From NCBI RefSeq assembly GCF_000621605.1, contig NZ_JHXX01000001.1, positions 744,001-808,000 of the forward strand: a DNA stretch of 64,000 nucleotides, in the 5' to 3' direction. Under the pieces are notes generated by a model that saw only the letters and a program-made list of their open reading frames with translations, was not told the origin of the DNA and ran no database searches. A program made the position numbers and the translations under genes. The DNA is from Butyrivibrio sp. MC2021. Its GTDB lineage: Bacteria > Bacillota > Clostridia > Lachnospirales > Lachnospiraceae. Position 1 is the stretch's first letter. Each line of letters opens with the position of its first letter. This document shows, piece by piece, positions 17,686 to 26,849 of this stretch.

Positions 17686-18975
17686 TCATTGTTCAGGCAT
17701 GATCTTTGTGGGATGGGCCTTTGATATATATATCATACCATCATAAAGAGTCTCAGGCGATCGCCAAATCCTGTATGCCATGGGAAGAATCGCCATAACC
17801 GGGGAATATGCTTCTCCCAGTGACCCCAGCCATGTATATTCACTGATACTGTCCTTAAGGGGTGAGTCTTCAGGTATCCTGGAGAAATCCAGAAAACTCT
17901 CTTCAAAGCCGCATTTCCATGAAGCTTTCGCCAGCGGGTCATGGGAAAAGAACGTCTTAGTGATTCTCTTTGGATTATCTCCTTTGCGAAGATTGCATTT
18001 TGTTTCGTAGAAGTCAGTGCCAATTACAAAGTACTGATCTCCCCAGGCGTCAGCCAGAATATTTCCGGTCACCTTGCCTGTATCTCCGTAGGTTCCAAAG
18101 CGTTCCACATGGCCATTGTGAGCAGACACGAAAATCCTGTTGTTTCCAAGTCTTTCTTCCTGCTCAAGGATCCAATTGATGTTCTCGGCCATATATCCAT
18201 CCCTGATTGCAGCTCCTCCTGAATCCCCACTACTATAAGCTTTCCCCAGCTCTATATTCTGAAGCAGTATATCCGCAAAATGCGAGGCATACTGTACCTT
18301 TGAGGAATTAACTCCGGCAAGCTCCTTCTTTAACCCCTCATAAATCGCAGCTCTTCTTTCAGGATCATACTCAGCACTAAAGTCATCTGTCTCATAGTCC
18401 CAGCTTTTCTCAAGTTCGGTCACATCAACTCCAAGCGCTTTTGCACCTTCCAAAAGATACTTGTGATTATACTCAACTCTTTGCATGTCAAAGCCATAGA
18501 ATCTAAGCTTATCGCTCTCCGGAGCAGAATCGTTGTACTCACGCATCCAGGCAATGAGCGCTTCCATCTGCTCTGTTCTGTAGATAGCAAATCCGATGGC
18601 CCAAGCTGCATCTTTCGCGGTTCCGTCTCCGCCGTTTATATATCTGTTGACTGCCTCACAGCCGCCCAAATCCCCCTCCAGGGAAAAAGCCCGGAATCCG
18701 TAGTTCTCAACCAACACCTTAAACACGTCAAGCTTAAGCTCCTGGAATTCCGCATTACCGTGAGTTGCTTCACCAAGGGCTACAATCCTTGTATCCTCAG
18801 GAATTGTGATATCCGCAACAGATACGGCATACTTTTCATACTCTTTTATATCTGCGGTTTCACCTGTCCCAAAGCCTCCAAAATGTGAAAATACAGCTCC
18901 AACAACAGTTACAGTCACTATAAAGGCTGTAATTATGATAATTGGCAATTTATTCTTTTTAGTCTTTGTTTTCAT
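17686..18975 (-). CDS. Erythromycin esterase family protein, membrane-anchored
   Basis: A 429-residue protein with an N-terminal membrane anchor or signal (hydrophobic residues about 10-32), then an erythromycin-esterase fold: IVALGEATHGNAEF near residue 65, FSLEGDLGG, the RDGYMAENI block and SAHNGHVERFG, which carry the conserved Glu and His residues of the Ere/succinoglycan-biosynthesis-like family. The anchor points the enzyme to the cell surface. Macrolide hydrolysis is one possibility; many homologues have unknown substrates. ATG 18975 follows GGGGGA. Confidence 0.85.
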   Translation of the reverse strand: MKTKTKKNKLPIIIITAFIVTVTVVGAVFSHFGGFGTGETADIKEYEKYAVSVADITIPEDTRIVALGEATHGNAEFQELKLDVFKVLVENYGFRAFSLEGDLGGCEAVNRYINGGDGTAKDAAWAIGFAIYRTEQMEALIAWMREYNDSAPESDKLRFYGFDMQRVEYNHKYLLEGAKALGVDVTELEKSWDYETDDFSAEYDPERRAAIYEGLKKELAGVNSSKVQYASHFADILLQNIELGKAYSSGDSGGAAIRDGYMAENINWILEQEERLGNNRIFVSAHNGHVERFGTYGDTGKVTGNILADAWGDQYFVIGTDFYETKCNLRKGDNPKRITKTFFSHDPLAKASWKCGFEESFLDFSRIPEDSPLKDSISEYTWLGSLGEAYSPVMAILPMAYRIWRSPETLYDGMIYISKAHPTKIMPEQ

Positions 18976-18990
18976 CTCAATTTTTCCCCC

Positions 18991-19746
18991 TTATATCGTA
19001 TCTCTCTTTGTGAATATGAACGTTCCCATGGCAGAGTATAATATCAGCCCTATCACAATAACCACGATTATATTCACATAGGAAACAGATACTCCGCTAA
19101 TTCCAAGGTCTTCAGTCTTAGTCACAATCAAGTTCCTTGAAAGACCATATTTATCCATAAAGCCCGCAAGGGCCGGGATCCTGGACACGAGCTTTGTTTC
19201 AAGAAAACTAATAAGCATTCCGTGAAGATTTGCTGAACCAAAGATAGTAATAATGGTTGGTATGATGGTATTTCTGGTAATTTCATAAAGAGCCATCATA
19301 GCGATGCCAAATACTGTATGAAGCATCACTTCGAATGTTATGAAGCTTATAAGTGAGCCAATACGGCCAAAGTAAATACCCGGTGCCCAGAAAAGACTTC
19401 CAAACCATGATGCAACTAGTTCCCCCAGAAACATAAAAAGGGAGTACAGAAACACCACCGGGATCTTAGCAAAAAAAATGTTCTTCTTCCCGCTGCGGGT
19501 CGTCAGAAGGTTTTTCAAAAATCCGCTCTTTCTCTCTTCTTCTGAAAAAACAATTGCGAATACACCTACCATGATCAGAACGTATCCGGAAGATGCAAAG
19601 CTTGCATAGAACTCTCCGAAGGTTGAAGCAGACTCGGTTTCCATTCCTGCCAGAAGTCCGGTCAAAATTACAGTGGTTAAAAGCATCACATAAAAAACTC
19701 TTGTTTTAAATAATCTGTATAGGTTCATTTTTATAAGATTTAGCAT
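18991..19746 (-). CDS. ABC-2 type permease
   Basis: A 251-residue membrane protein with six hydrophobic segments, starting MLNLIKMNLYRLFKTR, the usual beginning of BcrB/LanE-type ABC-2 permeases. Its ATG overlaps the stop of the ATPase gene. With that ATPase it should form a lantibiotic- or bacitracin-type export or immunity transporter. Confidence 0.85.
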   Translation of the reverse strand: MLNLIKMNLYRLFKTRVFYVMLLTTVILTGLLAGMETESASTFGEFYASFASSGYVLIMVGVFAIVFSEEERKSGFLKNLLTTRSGKKNIFFAKIPVVFLYSLFMFLGELVASWFGSLFWAPGIYFGRIGSLISFITFEVMLHTVFGIAMMALYEITRNTIIPTIITIFGSANLHGMLISFLETKLVSRIPALAGFMDKYGLSRNLIVTKTEDLGISGVSVSYVNIIVVIVIGLILYSAMGTFIFTKRDTI

Positions 19747-20462
19747 GCCTTCTGTCCTTTCCTGATAATATCCAAATAGAATTCTTCGAGAGAATCAGCC
19801 TCGCCAATATAGCTGTTCTTTAACTCCTCAGCAGTTACCTCTGTTACAAGCTTTCCTTCTGAAATGATGCCAAATACCGTCGCAACCTTCTGAAGTTCTC
19901 CAAGTATATGGCTTGATATCATAATCGTCATGTTCTTTTCTTCATTAAGCCTCTTTATAAGCTCTCTCATCTCGATTATTCCCTGGGGGTCAAGTCCATT
20001 AATGGGTTCATCCAGTATGAGAAACTCAGGGCTTCCCAGTAGAGCCATGCCAATTCCAAGCCTCTGCTTCATGCCCAGGGAAAACTTTCCTGCCTTCTTT
20101 TTGGGTTCTCTTGACAATCCTACAAAATCAAGAATGTCCAGTATCTCTTTCTGGTCATGTAATCCCATTGAAATTGCTCTAAGTTTCATGTTGTCAAAAG
20201 CATTGAGATACCCGTATATTCCCGGACTCTCAATAAGACATCCGACCTTTGTAAGGTAATTATCGCCTGCAGCAACTTCAATCTCTCCACTGGTCGGAGT
20301 TGCGAATCCGACCAGCATCTTCATAAGTGTTGTTTTTCCTGCTCCGTTGGGACCAATGAGACCGTAAATCTCACCTCTGTCAATGTGAATATTCATATCC
20401 TTAACAGCCTCAAAGGAACCGTATTGTTTAGTCAGATTTTTTGTTTCCAGATAACTTCTCAT
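19740..20462 (-). CDS. ABC transporter ATPase, BcrA/LanF type
   Basis: A 240-residue ATPase: Walker A GPNGAGKTTL, signature FSLGMKQRLG, Walker B FLILDEPINGLDP and H-loop SSHIL, in the style of BcrA/LanF drug or lantibiotic immunity proteins. A longer frame starts 13 codons upstream, but AAGGAAGGAAC lies just before the ATG at 20462, which also matches the family start (MRSYLETKNLTKQYG). It partners the ABC-2 permease. Confidence 0.9.
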   Translation of the reverse strand: MRSYLETKNLTKQYGSFEAVKDMNIHIDRGEIYGLIGPNGAGKTTLMKMLVGFATPTSGEIEVAAGDNYLTKVGCLIESPGIYGYLNAFDNMKLRAISMGLHDQKEILDILDFVGLSREPKKKAGKFSLGMKQRLGIGMALLGSPEFLILDEPINGLDPQGIIEMRELIKRLNEEKNMTIMISSHILGELQKVATVFGIISEGKLVTEVTAEELKNSYIGEADSLEEFYLDIIRKGQKAC

Positions 20463-20497
20463 TTTGTTCCTTCCTTTCTTAGTAAAAACAGTCATTT

Positions 20498-21247
20498 TCA
20501 TGAAGAAATCTTTAATTCTTCAAGACTTATATGTGGATTTCTGTATCTTGCTACACTTTTTTCCTTCTTATGATTAATTGCATTTTGAGGACAGTTTTGC
20601 AGACATGCACCGCAGCTTATGCAGTTACTGCCAAAGACAGGAGCTCTGTCACTAATGCTTATATTCTTCATTGGGCACAGAGAAACACAAGTGCCACAAC
20701 CCCTGCAATCATCTGAAACTGTGAGCATATCAGCTATACCCACGCCGGTTTCAAACTCATAATTCTTAAGGTGGTTCTTTGTCATTAGCTTCTTAAATGG
20801 CGAGTCACCCCTGATAAATCTTCGATGATCAGTCAGATCCGCCAAAAGCTCATCTATCTGCGCCTGCTGCTTTTTGCTGTCGCCCTCCGACTTTGCCATA
20901 TCAGAAAAAGTCACGCAGTTTTCCGCCATCTTCAGACGATTTATGTAATCAAAACTTCTTCCGTTCTTTGTCCTTATTCCGGAAAGCTGACCGCAAACTG
21001 CTCCCGGAAAAAAGCCGTAGGTCGCCAACGCAAACAGGTAAGACGTCCTGATAGAAGCATTCTTTATGAAATCCATAATAAATGGCGGTACACATAGCCC
21101 ATAAACCGGGAAAATTATTCCTACTTCTGAGTCTTCTATATCAAATACTTCTTTATGTATACATTCTGGTATTGATAAGAGCTTTCCTCCGATACGTTTT
21201 GCTATATACAGGCTGTTGCCTGTAGAACTAAAGTACAATACTGTCAT
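20498..21247 (-). CDS. EFR1-type flavodoxin-ferredoxin fusion
   Basis: A 249-residue protein with a flavodoxin-like N-terminus (YFSSTGNSLYIAKRI, FMN phosphate loop) and two 4Fe-4S clusters near the C-terminus (CRGCGTCVSLCP and CISCGACLQNCP). This is the EFR1 family arrangement common in anaerobic Firmicutes. ATG 21247 is preceded by AGGAGG; an upstream in-frame extension lacks a ribosome binding site. It is a soluble electron carrier; its partner is not evident. Confidence 0.9.
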   Translation of the reverse strand: MTVLYFSSTGNSLYIAKRIGGKLLSIPECIHKEVFDIEDSEVGIIFPVYGLCVPPFIMDFIKNASIRTSYLFALATYGFFPGAVCGQLSGIRTKNGRSFDYINRLKMAENCVTFSDMAKSEGDSKKQQAQIDELLADLTDHRRFIRGDSPFKKLMTKNHLKNYEFETGVGIADMLTVSDDCRGCGTCVSLCPMKNISISDRAPVFGSNCISCGACLQNCPQNAINHKKEKSVARYRNPHISLEELKISS

Positions 21248-21289
21248 GAATTCTAACCTCCTGGTATTTAAAGCATTTCTTGATATGTT

Positions 21290-21356
21290 TACTCTAACAC
21301 GCAAAGAAAAAACAGGCCCCGGTATACACCGCATTAGGCCTGTTTTGCACTGCATT
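21290..21356 (-). terminator. Terminator hairpin, copy of the one near 13.9 kb
   Basis: AAACAGGCCCCGG pairs loosely with the GGCCTGTTT arm; minus-strand read-out ends in a T-rich run. Flanking words CTAACACGCA and GCACTGCATT match the copy at 13855-13912. It ends the transcript of the ABC permease at 21508. Confidence 0.65.
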
Positions 21357-21441
21357 CACTAATTCCGCGAGAATAGCATATCCGCTGTCTTTTCCGTTTT
21401 CCCATTTACTGACTGTTTTATCGGTCACTCCAAGATGATGG
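21351..21441 (-). pseudogene. XRE-family helix-turn-helix fragment
   Basis: About 30 codons on the minus strand read HHLGVTDKTVSKWENGKDSG and on to AILAELVNAV, a recognisable piece of an XRE helix-turn-helix (recognition helix DKTVSKWE). The rest of the gene is absent and the frame runs straight into the terminator hairpin. Together with the palindromic repeat next to it, it forms a piece inserted between the permease stop and the terminator when compared with the related sequence at 13.9 kb. Confidence 0.65.
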
Positions 21442-21448
21442 TCCCAGG

Positions 21449-21497
21449 GGACGGGGTTAGTGGTCCATTTTTCCATTTTGGACCACCAACCCCGTCC
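21449..21497. repeat. Palindromic GGACGGGGTT repeat, copy 1
   Basis: A long inverted repeat: arms begin GGACGGGGTT and continue GTGGTCCATTTT, with a very short loop. The same arms occur at 33943-33991 and 52437-52497. It lies just behind the stop of the ABC permease at 21508, so it may also help end or protect that transcript. It is of REP or MITE size and has no coding capacity. Confidence 0.85.
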
Positions 21498-21507
21498 TTA
21501 TGGTCCA

Positions 21508-24111
21508 TTACATGGTATCGCACTTAAGCGCCTCAATAATACTGTCATTCTTGATCCTTGATGCACTAAGTAACATGCTGAATCCAATGATAATAAATAC
21601 TGCAACAACCATCATCAGATACATAGGATAATTCAGCTCAAAGGCAAATACCTTGCTTTCAATTGTGTTAAACATCAATAAGCTAAGAAGGATTGATACC
21701 GGTATTCCAATAACCAAAGCTCTTAGTCCATAGAGAATAGTCTCAAGAATAAGCATCTTCTTTATGCCCTTTTCTTCCATTCCCACTGATCTGAACATGG
21801 CAAATTCCTGCCTTCTCATATGTACCGCTGTAGATATGGTGTTCACAATATTTGCGATTGCGATAAGTGTCAAAAGAATAGTGAATCCATACATTGCTGT
21901 GTTAAGCATAAGAGATACTGTATCCATGGCATTTATTGCCTGTGACAGATCCTGAACCACACAGTTGCTGTAGCCGCCATAAGTTGTGATGTCACTGATC
22001 TTTGATACAAGTCCCTCTTCACTACCTGTGGGGAACACACCGTATGTATAGCTAAGAGCTGTTTTGTCTAAGTGCTCCTGCGCTATTTCATAATACATAG
22101 ATACGGGAACGTAAACATCCACTGTGTTCTTGGGCGCCAGATTACAAACGTAGCTATCCTCTTTGTACTTAACGATTCCGCTCACTTCTACAACCGGAGG
22201 ATTATTCGTGGGATCATCATAAAAAATCTTTTGACCAATTATACTTTCATTAAATACAGGCTTACCATTCTCTGTATGAAGGTAGCTGTCCAGAATTACT
22301 CCCTTAAGCCCTTTTCCATGATAATCAGTAGGATTTATCCCGTTTTCGTTAAGGAGCTTATCAAAATCTCCATCATCCACAAGGATCAACATAACACCGT
22401 CAAGGCTGTCAAACAGTGCCTTATAATCGTTTGTGAGATAATCCTTATTTAAAAAGCTATTGTTTGCCGGAACAAAATCAGATTTATTGTCATGATCCTT
22501 AAAAAGATAGGTGACATAGTCTGCGGATACAACTCTTTCAACCTCCGGAAGAGCCTCCAGTTCCTCTTTTAACCTGTCTTTTTCATCCAGCCCGCAAGAA
22601 ACATATATGTTGAACGGAAGATCAATCTCATACTGATTCAGCTTTATAAATGTATTATTAAAAAAGTCTATAGTCAGGAACATTATGATCGATATCGCCA
22701 TGGAAAAGACAATTACTGTTCCCTTAAATCCGTTTCTCTTTATATTTTTGTAAGCAAGTTCACCTTCATAACCGAAAATCTTCCTAATAAGAGGATTAAC
22801 TCTAAGCTTTCTTGCTTTCACTTTAATTACATTTGTCTGGCGAAGCGCATCGAGAGGCATTATCTTAGATGCTTTGATCGCCGGAACATGAGCGGATATA
22901 AATACTGTCACAGCTGAAACAATCATGATTGCCAGAATAACATAAGGGTTAACTATGATCGGAATAGCACCTCGCATGCCCTCAGCTCCAGCAATCATAT
23001 CAGACTCCAGAATTTTCCTTCCAAGGAAATCCAGGGTTACTGCAGCACCTGCACATCCTGCCAGAATACCCAGAAGGATTCCGATAAGTCCAAGCACCAA
23101 TCCTTCAAAATATATGGATGATCTTTTTTGTGCCCTTGTAGCACCAACGCTGGCCAGCATGCCAAGATATCTCACTTTTTCAGTAAGTGACATTCCAAAA
23201 GCGTTGTAGATCAGGACCACCGAAGTAGCGATCACTATCAAAAGAGCAATTCCCATCAATGTAAAAAACTGAATGTAGGTACCGCCCATTCCCTTGGTAG
23301 CAAAAACACTTATTAAAAATTCAGTGTTCATATCCCCGATATGAAGATCGTAATCCTCCGCAATCTGCTGTATCTGAACTGCCGAAGTACTGTCAGCCTT
23401 TTTTAAAGCTATGCGACAGTCAAGGTATGAATCACCATTATCATCAAGCCCTACGTTCGTACCAAAATCCATACCCCTGAGGATATCAAAATCCTTTGTG
23501 GGTCTGTTGCCATGAAGGATTGCCGTAATAGTAGCGCTCTCTGCAGTAAGAACTTCGAACTGTTCTTCAGATCTGTATGATCCGCCATAATAAACCTTTG
23601 TTCCATCCGGTTCTATTTCGTATCTGTTTCCCAGCTCAAAAGTAATGGTATCTCCAACATGAAGATCAAGGTCATTATCCTTTAGAAATGCCTCTTCAAC
23701 TGCAACTTCATCAGATGTTTCGGGGAGCTTGCCCTCGTACTCAGAAACCACGAGCTGCCTATATATATCCCCGCCGCCATTATAAATATTGCCAACCCTG
23801 AAACGCATTTCTTTGTCTGTAGGCATCCTTACGCCTGTGATGGTTGGATCCGTGCAGACAGTTCCTGCATATTTTATTCTGGCATCATCTTTAATAGCCT
23901 GAACATCTTCCCATGTCAGCTTGTCGTAAACAGCGTGAACATCACCATCCGTAAGTCTGTTGATGGTTCCAAAAAAACTGAAGAATGAAAAAACACCAAC
24001 CAATATTGCTGTGATAAGTGCTGTAGATGCAACAATTCCAAGGATCGTAACAACAGTTCTCTTCTTATTTTCCAAAAGGTGCCTTATGGTGAGTTTTGAT
24101 ATGATATTCAT
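21508..24111 (-). CDS. FtsX-like ABC permease (MacB type, two FtsX domains)
   Basis: An 867-residue membrane protein: one N-terminal helix (about 18-45), a large extracellular region, three helices near 280-420 (first FtsX domain), another helix and extracellular domain from about 465, then three final helices (about 740-860). The end reads NDSIIEALKCDTM. Its ATG overlaps the stop of the ATPase gene (TAATG). With the adjacent ATPase and OmpR-type two-component system it resembles peptide-antibiotic sensing and detoxification modules, but it is larger and differently built than BceB. Confidence 0.88.
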   Translation of the reverse strand: MNIISKLTIRHLLENKKRTVVTILGIVASTALITAILVGVFSFFSFFGTINRLTDGDVHAVYDKLTWEDVQAIKDDARIKYAGTVCTDPTITGVRMPTDKEMRFRVGNIYNGGGDIYRQLVVSEYEGKLPETSDEVAVEEAFLKDNDLDLHVGDTITFELGNRYEIEPDGTKVYYGGSYRSEEQFEVLTAESATITAILHGNRPTKDFDILRGMDFGTNVGLDDNGDSYLDCRIALKKADSTSAVQIQQIAEDYDLHIGDMNTEFLISVFATKGMGGTYIQFFTLMGIALLIVIATSVVLIYNAFGMSLTEKVRYLGMLASVGATRAQKRSSIYFEGLVLGLIGILLGILAGCAGAAVTLDFLGRKILESDMIAGAEGMRGAIPIIVNPYVILAIMIVSAVTVFISAHVPAIKASKIMPLDALRQTNVIKVKARKLRVNPLIRKIFGYEGELAYKNIKRNGFKGTVIVFSMAISIIMFLTIDFFNNTFIKLNQYEIDLPFNIYVSCGLDEKDRLKEELEALPEVERVVSADYVTYLFKDHDNKSDFVPANNSFLNKDYLTNDYKALFDSLDGVMLILVDDGDFDKLLNENGINPTDYHGKGLKGVILDSYLHTENGKPVFNESIIGQKIFYDDPTNNPPVVEVSGIVKYKEDSYVCNLAPKNTVDVYVPVSMYYEIAQEHLDKTALSYTYGVFPTGSEEGLVSKISDITTYGGYSNCVVQDLSQAINAMDTVSLMLNTAMYGFTILLTLIAIANIVNTISTAVHMRRQEFAMFRSVGMEEKGIKKMLILETILYGLRALVIGIPVSILLSLLMFNTIESKVFAFELNYPMYLMMVVAVFIIIGFSMLLSASRIKNDSIIEALKCDTM

Positions 24112-24803
24112 TACGCACTCACCTCCTCCCTCTTAGAGTCATGGGTTATCTGACCATCTTCAATTGTTATTACTCTGTCTGCTGAAAGAGCTATCCTCTC
24201 ATCATGGGTTATGATGATTACTGTCTGCCTGTTCTCCTTATTGAATTTCCTAAGGAGCGCTATGATTTCTCTGCTGTTCTCTGAATCCAGGTTACCTGTG
24301 GGCTCATCCGCTAAAAGAATTGCCGGATGATTCATAAGCGCTCTTCCGATTGAAACTCTCTGCTGCTGTCCACCGGACAACTGATTGGGGAGATGTCCAA
24401 CTCTCTCTGATAATCCAAGCTTTTGAACGAGATCGTTTAACAGCTTCTTATCCGGCTTCTTTCCATCCAAAAGAATCGGAAGAGTCATGTTTTCTTCCAC
24501 ATTGAGGATCGGAATCAGGTTGTAAAACTGATATATAAGTCCGATCTGTCTTCTTCTGAAAATAGCAAGCTTTGTTTCATTCAGCTTACTGATATCGGTA
24601 CCTGAGATATTCACTTCTCCAGAAGTAGGTGTATCAACACCGCCCAGAATGTGCATCAGAGTAGATTTTCCCGAACCGGATGGTCCGACTATAGCAACAA
24701 ATTCTCCCTGTTCTATATCAAAGGAAACGTTCTTAAGAGCATCTACTTTTGTCTCCCCGCTTCCGTAGACCTTACACAGGTTTTTTATTTCCAAAATCTT
24801 CAT
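24111..24803 (-). CDS. ABC transporter ATPase (MacB/LolD type)
   Basis: A 230-residue ATPase with Walker A GPSGSGKSTLMH, signature LSGGQQQRVSIGRAL, Walker B ILLADEPTGNLD and H-loop ITHD, the usual partner of FtsX-like permeases. ATG 24803 has AGAAGGGAG upstream. The 172-base leader carries three inverted repeats and a TATAAT, see the separate entry. Confidence 0.93.
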   Translation of the reverse strand: MKILEIKNLCKVYGSGETKVDALKNVSFDIEQGEFVAIVGPSGSGKSTLMHILGGVDTPTSGEVNISGTDISKLNETKLAIFRRRQIGLIYQFYNLIPILNVEENMTLPILLDGKKPDKKLLNDLVQKLGLSERVGHLPNQLSGGQQQRVSIGRALMNHPAILLADEPTGNLDSENSREIIALLRKFNKENRQTVIIITHDERIALSADRVITIEDGQITHDSKREEVSA

Positions 24804-24862
24804 ACGTATTCTCCCTTCTCATCATTTACATTGTGCGTTTAATTGTTTCTGATGAAAGGTTA

Positions 24863-24963
24863 TTATATTGAGATTACAATCAAGTGACTGTTTTATTACA
24901 GTTTTGTCATATTGTTATATTCATTTGACGAGTATCGTCAAACGAGGAAATGTTTACATTTCC
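24863..24963 (-). promoter_or_regulatory. Promoter region of the ATPase-permease unit, with three inverted repeats
   Basis: On the minus strand, downstream of the kinase gene, come in order: the palindrome GGAAATGTTTACATTTCC (24946-24963), TTTGACGAgtaTCGTCAAA (24924-24942), ACTGTTTTATTACAGT (24887-24902) and a -10-like TATAAT near 24865. No good -35 stands 17 bases before the TATAAT; the ACTGT-N6-ACAGT repeat occupies that place, as expected for activation by a response regulator. The first two hairpins could also slow transcripts from the kinase gene. Confidence 0.5.
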
Positions 24964-24975
24964 GAGTCTTGTCGC

Positions 24976-25971
24976 TTACACAATGGTCTTGTACAGCTTA
25001 ATCACAAAAGTAGATCCCACGCCTTCTTTGCTGGTTACTGAAATCTCGCCGTGCTGATCTTCTATGATAGCCTTAGTCAGTGCCAGGCCGATTCCAACAC
25101 TGTCTTTTCCTGCATTTTTGCCTTTATAAAAACGTTCAAATATATGAGGGATATCCTCACCGGCAATTCCGCATCCGGTATCCTTTATGGTTATCTGGCC
25201 AAAAAGAGTTGTATCAAGGGTAGTAATTTCAAGCTCTCCTCCGTCGTCCATGTGCTCAATGCAGTTTTTGATGATATTCTGCAGCGCTTCCACCGTCCAG
25301 TTTTTATCGCAGATAAAAGACATATCGGTTACAGCCTGTTTATATGAGATTCCGCGAAGCTCGAATTGAATTTCGAAAGGCTTTATGACTTCTGCCAGCA
25401 ATGCCTCTGCCAAAAGCTGGTCCCGCTTAAGCTCTATGGTACCTGCATCAAGCTTTGACAGCTTCAAAAGAGTCTGTATAAGCCAGTTCATTCTTGAAAG
25501 CTGAGCAGACTGGGTTTGCAGAAATTCCCTGCGCTTTTCCGGATTGTCTTCCACAGCCAGAAGGTCATTCATAACCATCATTGACGTAAGCGGAGTCTTC
25601 AGCTGATGGCTTATATCCGCTATTGCGGACGCAAGCTGCTTTTTGTCGTCACTAAGTATCTCATTTTGAGCCTTAAGGGTGGATGAGGCTTTATATATAT
25701 TATTTACAAGGATGGAAAGCTCGCCCTCCTCCTGATTTAGGATGTCAGGCGTATCACTGCCTGACAAAACCTTTACAAGATAGTCGTTTAGCTCTTCAAT
25801 CCTGCTATACCTTTGTTTCGTGTAAAAATAAAAGACAGCAAGGAGCACTCCCCCGGTAATAAGGGGCAATATCCCTGCTGTTATTTCTGCAAAAATGAAT
25901 CCGCCAAAAGCCATAAAAATGGTTACAGTGGATCCAATAAACATAATCCTTCTAAAGTCCTGGTTTCTCAT
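24976..25971 (-). CDS. Sensor histidine kinase, short-input type
   Basis: A 331-residue kinase with two close membrane helices in the first 50 residues and almost no extracellular loop, then a linker, a HisKA domain (ISHQLKTPLTSM) and HATPase_c with N-box QNIIKNCIEH and GIGLALTK. The ATG at 25971 is preceded by GAGGAATTG; a TTG four codons earlier is a weaker start. Such kinases often sense through a partner ABC permease; here the MacB/FtsX pair is just downstream. Confidence 0.88.
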   Translation of the reverse strand: MRNQDFRRIMFIGSTVTIFMAFGGFIFAEITAGILPLITGGVLLAVFYFYTKQRYSRIEELNDYLVKVLSGSDTPDILNQEEGELSILVNNIYKASSTLKAQNEILSDDKKQLASAIADISHQLKTPLTSMMVMNDLLAVEDNPEKRREFLQTQSAQLSRMNWLIQTLLKLSKLDAGTIELKRDQLLAEALLAEVIKPFEIQFELRGISYKQAVTDMSFICDKNWTVEALQNIIKNCIEHMDDGGELEITTLDTTLFGQITIKDTGCGIAGEDIPHIFERFYKGKNAGKDSVGIGLALTKAIIEDQHGEISVTSKEGVGSTFVIKLYKTIV

Positions 25972-26055
25972 ACAATTCCTCAAAAAAAAGTTTTGCTAAG
26001 GCTTAGCTCGCCGTAAACATTAGAACTAAGCTCGATAGAACCTCACTAAATTATC

Positions 26056-26760
26056 TCAGCTAATATACCCCATTCCTCTGACAGTCCTGATAATCTGCGG
26101 ATCTGCCGGGTCCTTTTCGATCTTATCGCGAAGTCTTTTTATATAAACCGTAAGCGTATTGTCATTTACAAAGTCCCCGGCCACGTCCCACAAATCCTGG
26201 AGCAGCTGATTTCTTGAAAGTACCACGCCTTTGTTGTTGCAAAATGTAAGAAGAAGCCTGTATTCAAGAGCAGTGAGTTCAACAGTTGTTTCCTCTCCGG
26301 TGTCTTCCTCTTTCTTTGTAACCCTGGCTTCGCCTGTGTAAATAGTGATATTACCAAGTTTTTCTACAGATGCATCTACCATGCCTGCGCTGCCTGTTCT
26401 TTTACCGGAGCGTCTGAGCACTGTCTTAATTCTGGCCATAAGCTCATTGATTCTGAAGGGCTTACAGATGTAATCGTCTGCTCCCATCTCAAGTCCCATG
26501 ACCACATTAACTTCCGCATCACTGGCGGTAAGGAAAATCACAGGTACATCCTCTTTTTCCTTAATGAACTTACATACGTCATAACCATTGCCATCAGGGA
26601 GGTTGATGTCCAGAATGCAGATGTCATAGATGCCGTTTTCCCAGGCAATTCTGGCATCCTGGACGTTTTCCGTAAGAGTGACTTCATACCCTTCTTTTTC
26701 AAGAGAATACTTAAGTCCCATACTTATGGCATTGTCATCTTCCAGCAAAAAAACTTTCAT
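26056..26760 (-). CDS. OmpR/PhoB-type response regulator
   Basis: A 234-residue regulator: receiver domain (LLEDD at the start, phospho-aspartate in CILDINLPDGNGY, lysine in ICKPFRINE) and a winged-helix output domain (LTALEYRLL, TVYIKRLRDKIEKDP, VRGMGYIS). GAGGAGAG lies before the ATG at 26760, which is chosen over a longer frame starting 16 codons upstream. It precedes the sensor kinase by 84 bases and should control the ATPase-permease unit. Confidence 0.93.
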   Translation of the reverse strand: MKVFLLEDDNAISMGLKYSLEKEGYEVTLTENVQDARIAWENGIYDICILDINLPDGNGYDVCKFIKEKEDVPVIFLTASDAEVNVVMGLEMGADDYICKPFRINELMARIKTVLRRSGKRTGSAGMVDASVEKLGNITIYTGEARVTKKEEDTGEETTVELTALEYRLLLTFCNNKGVVLSRNQLLQDLWDVAGDFVNDNTLTVYIKRLRDKIEKDPADPQIIRTVRGMGYIS

Positions 26761-26849
26761 CGTTGCTCTCCTCATGCCCCTTTCTGCCCGGTTTTCATTT
26801 TGCTCCATAATAGTTTTGTTACTAATTATCCAAAGGTATGATTTTTACA

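Noticed and set aside
25984..26055. Repeated CGAGCTTAG / CGAGCTAAG between regulator and kinase genes
   Set aside because: The words are short and imperfect, without promoter elements at a suitable distance.
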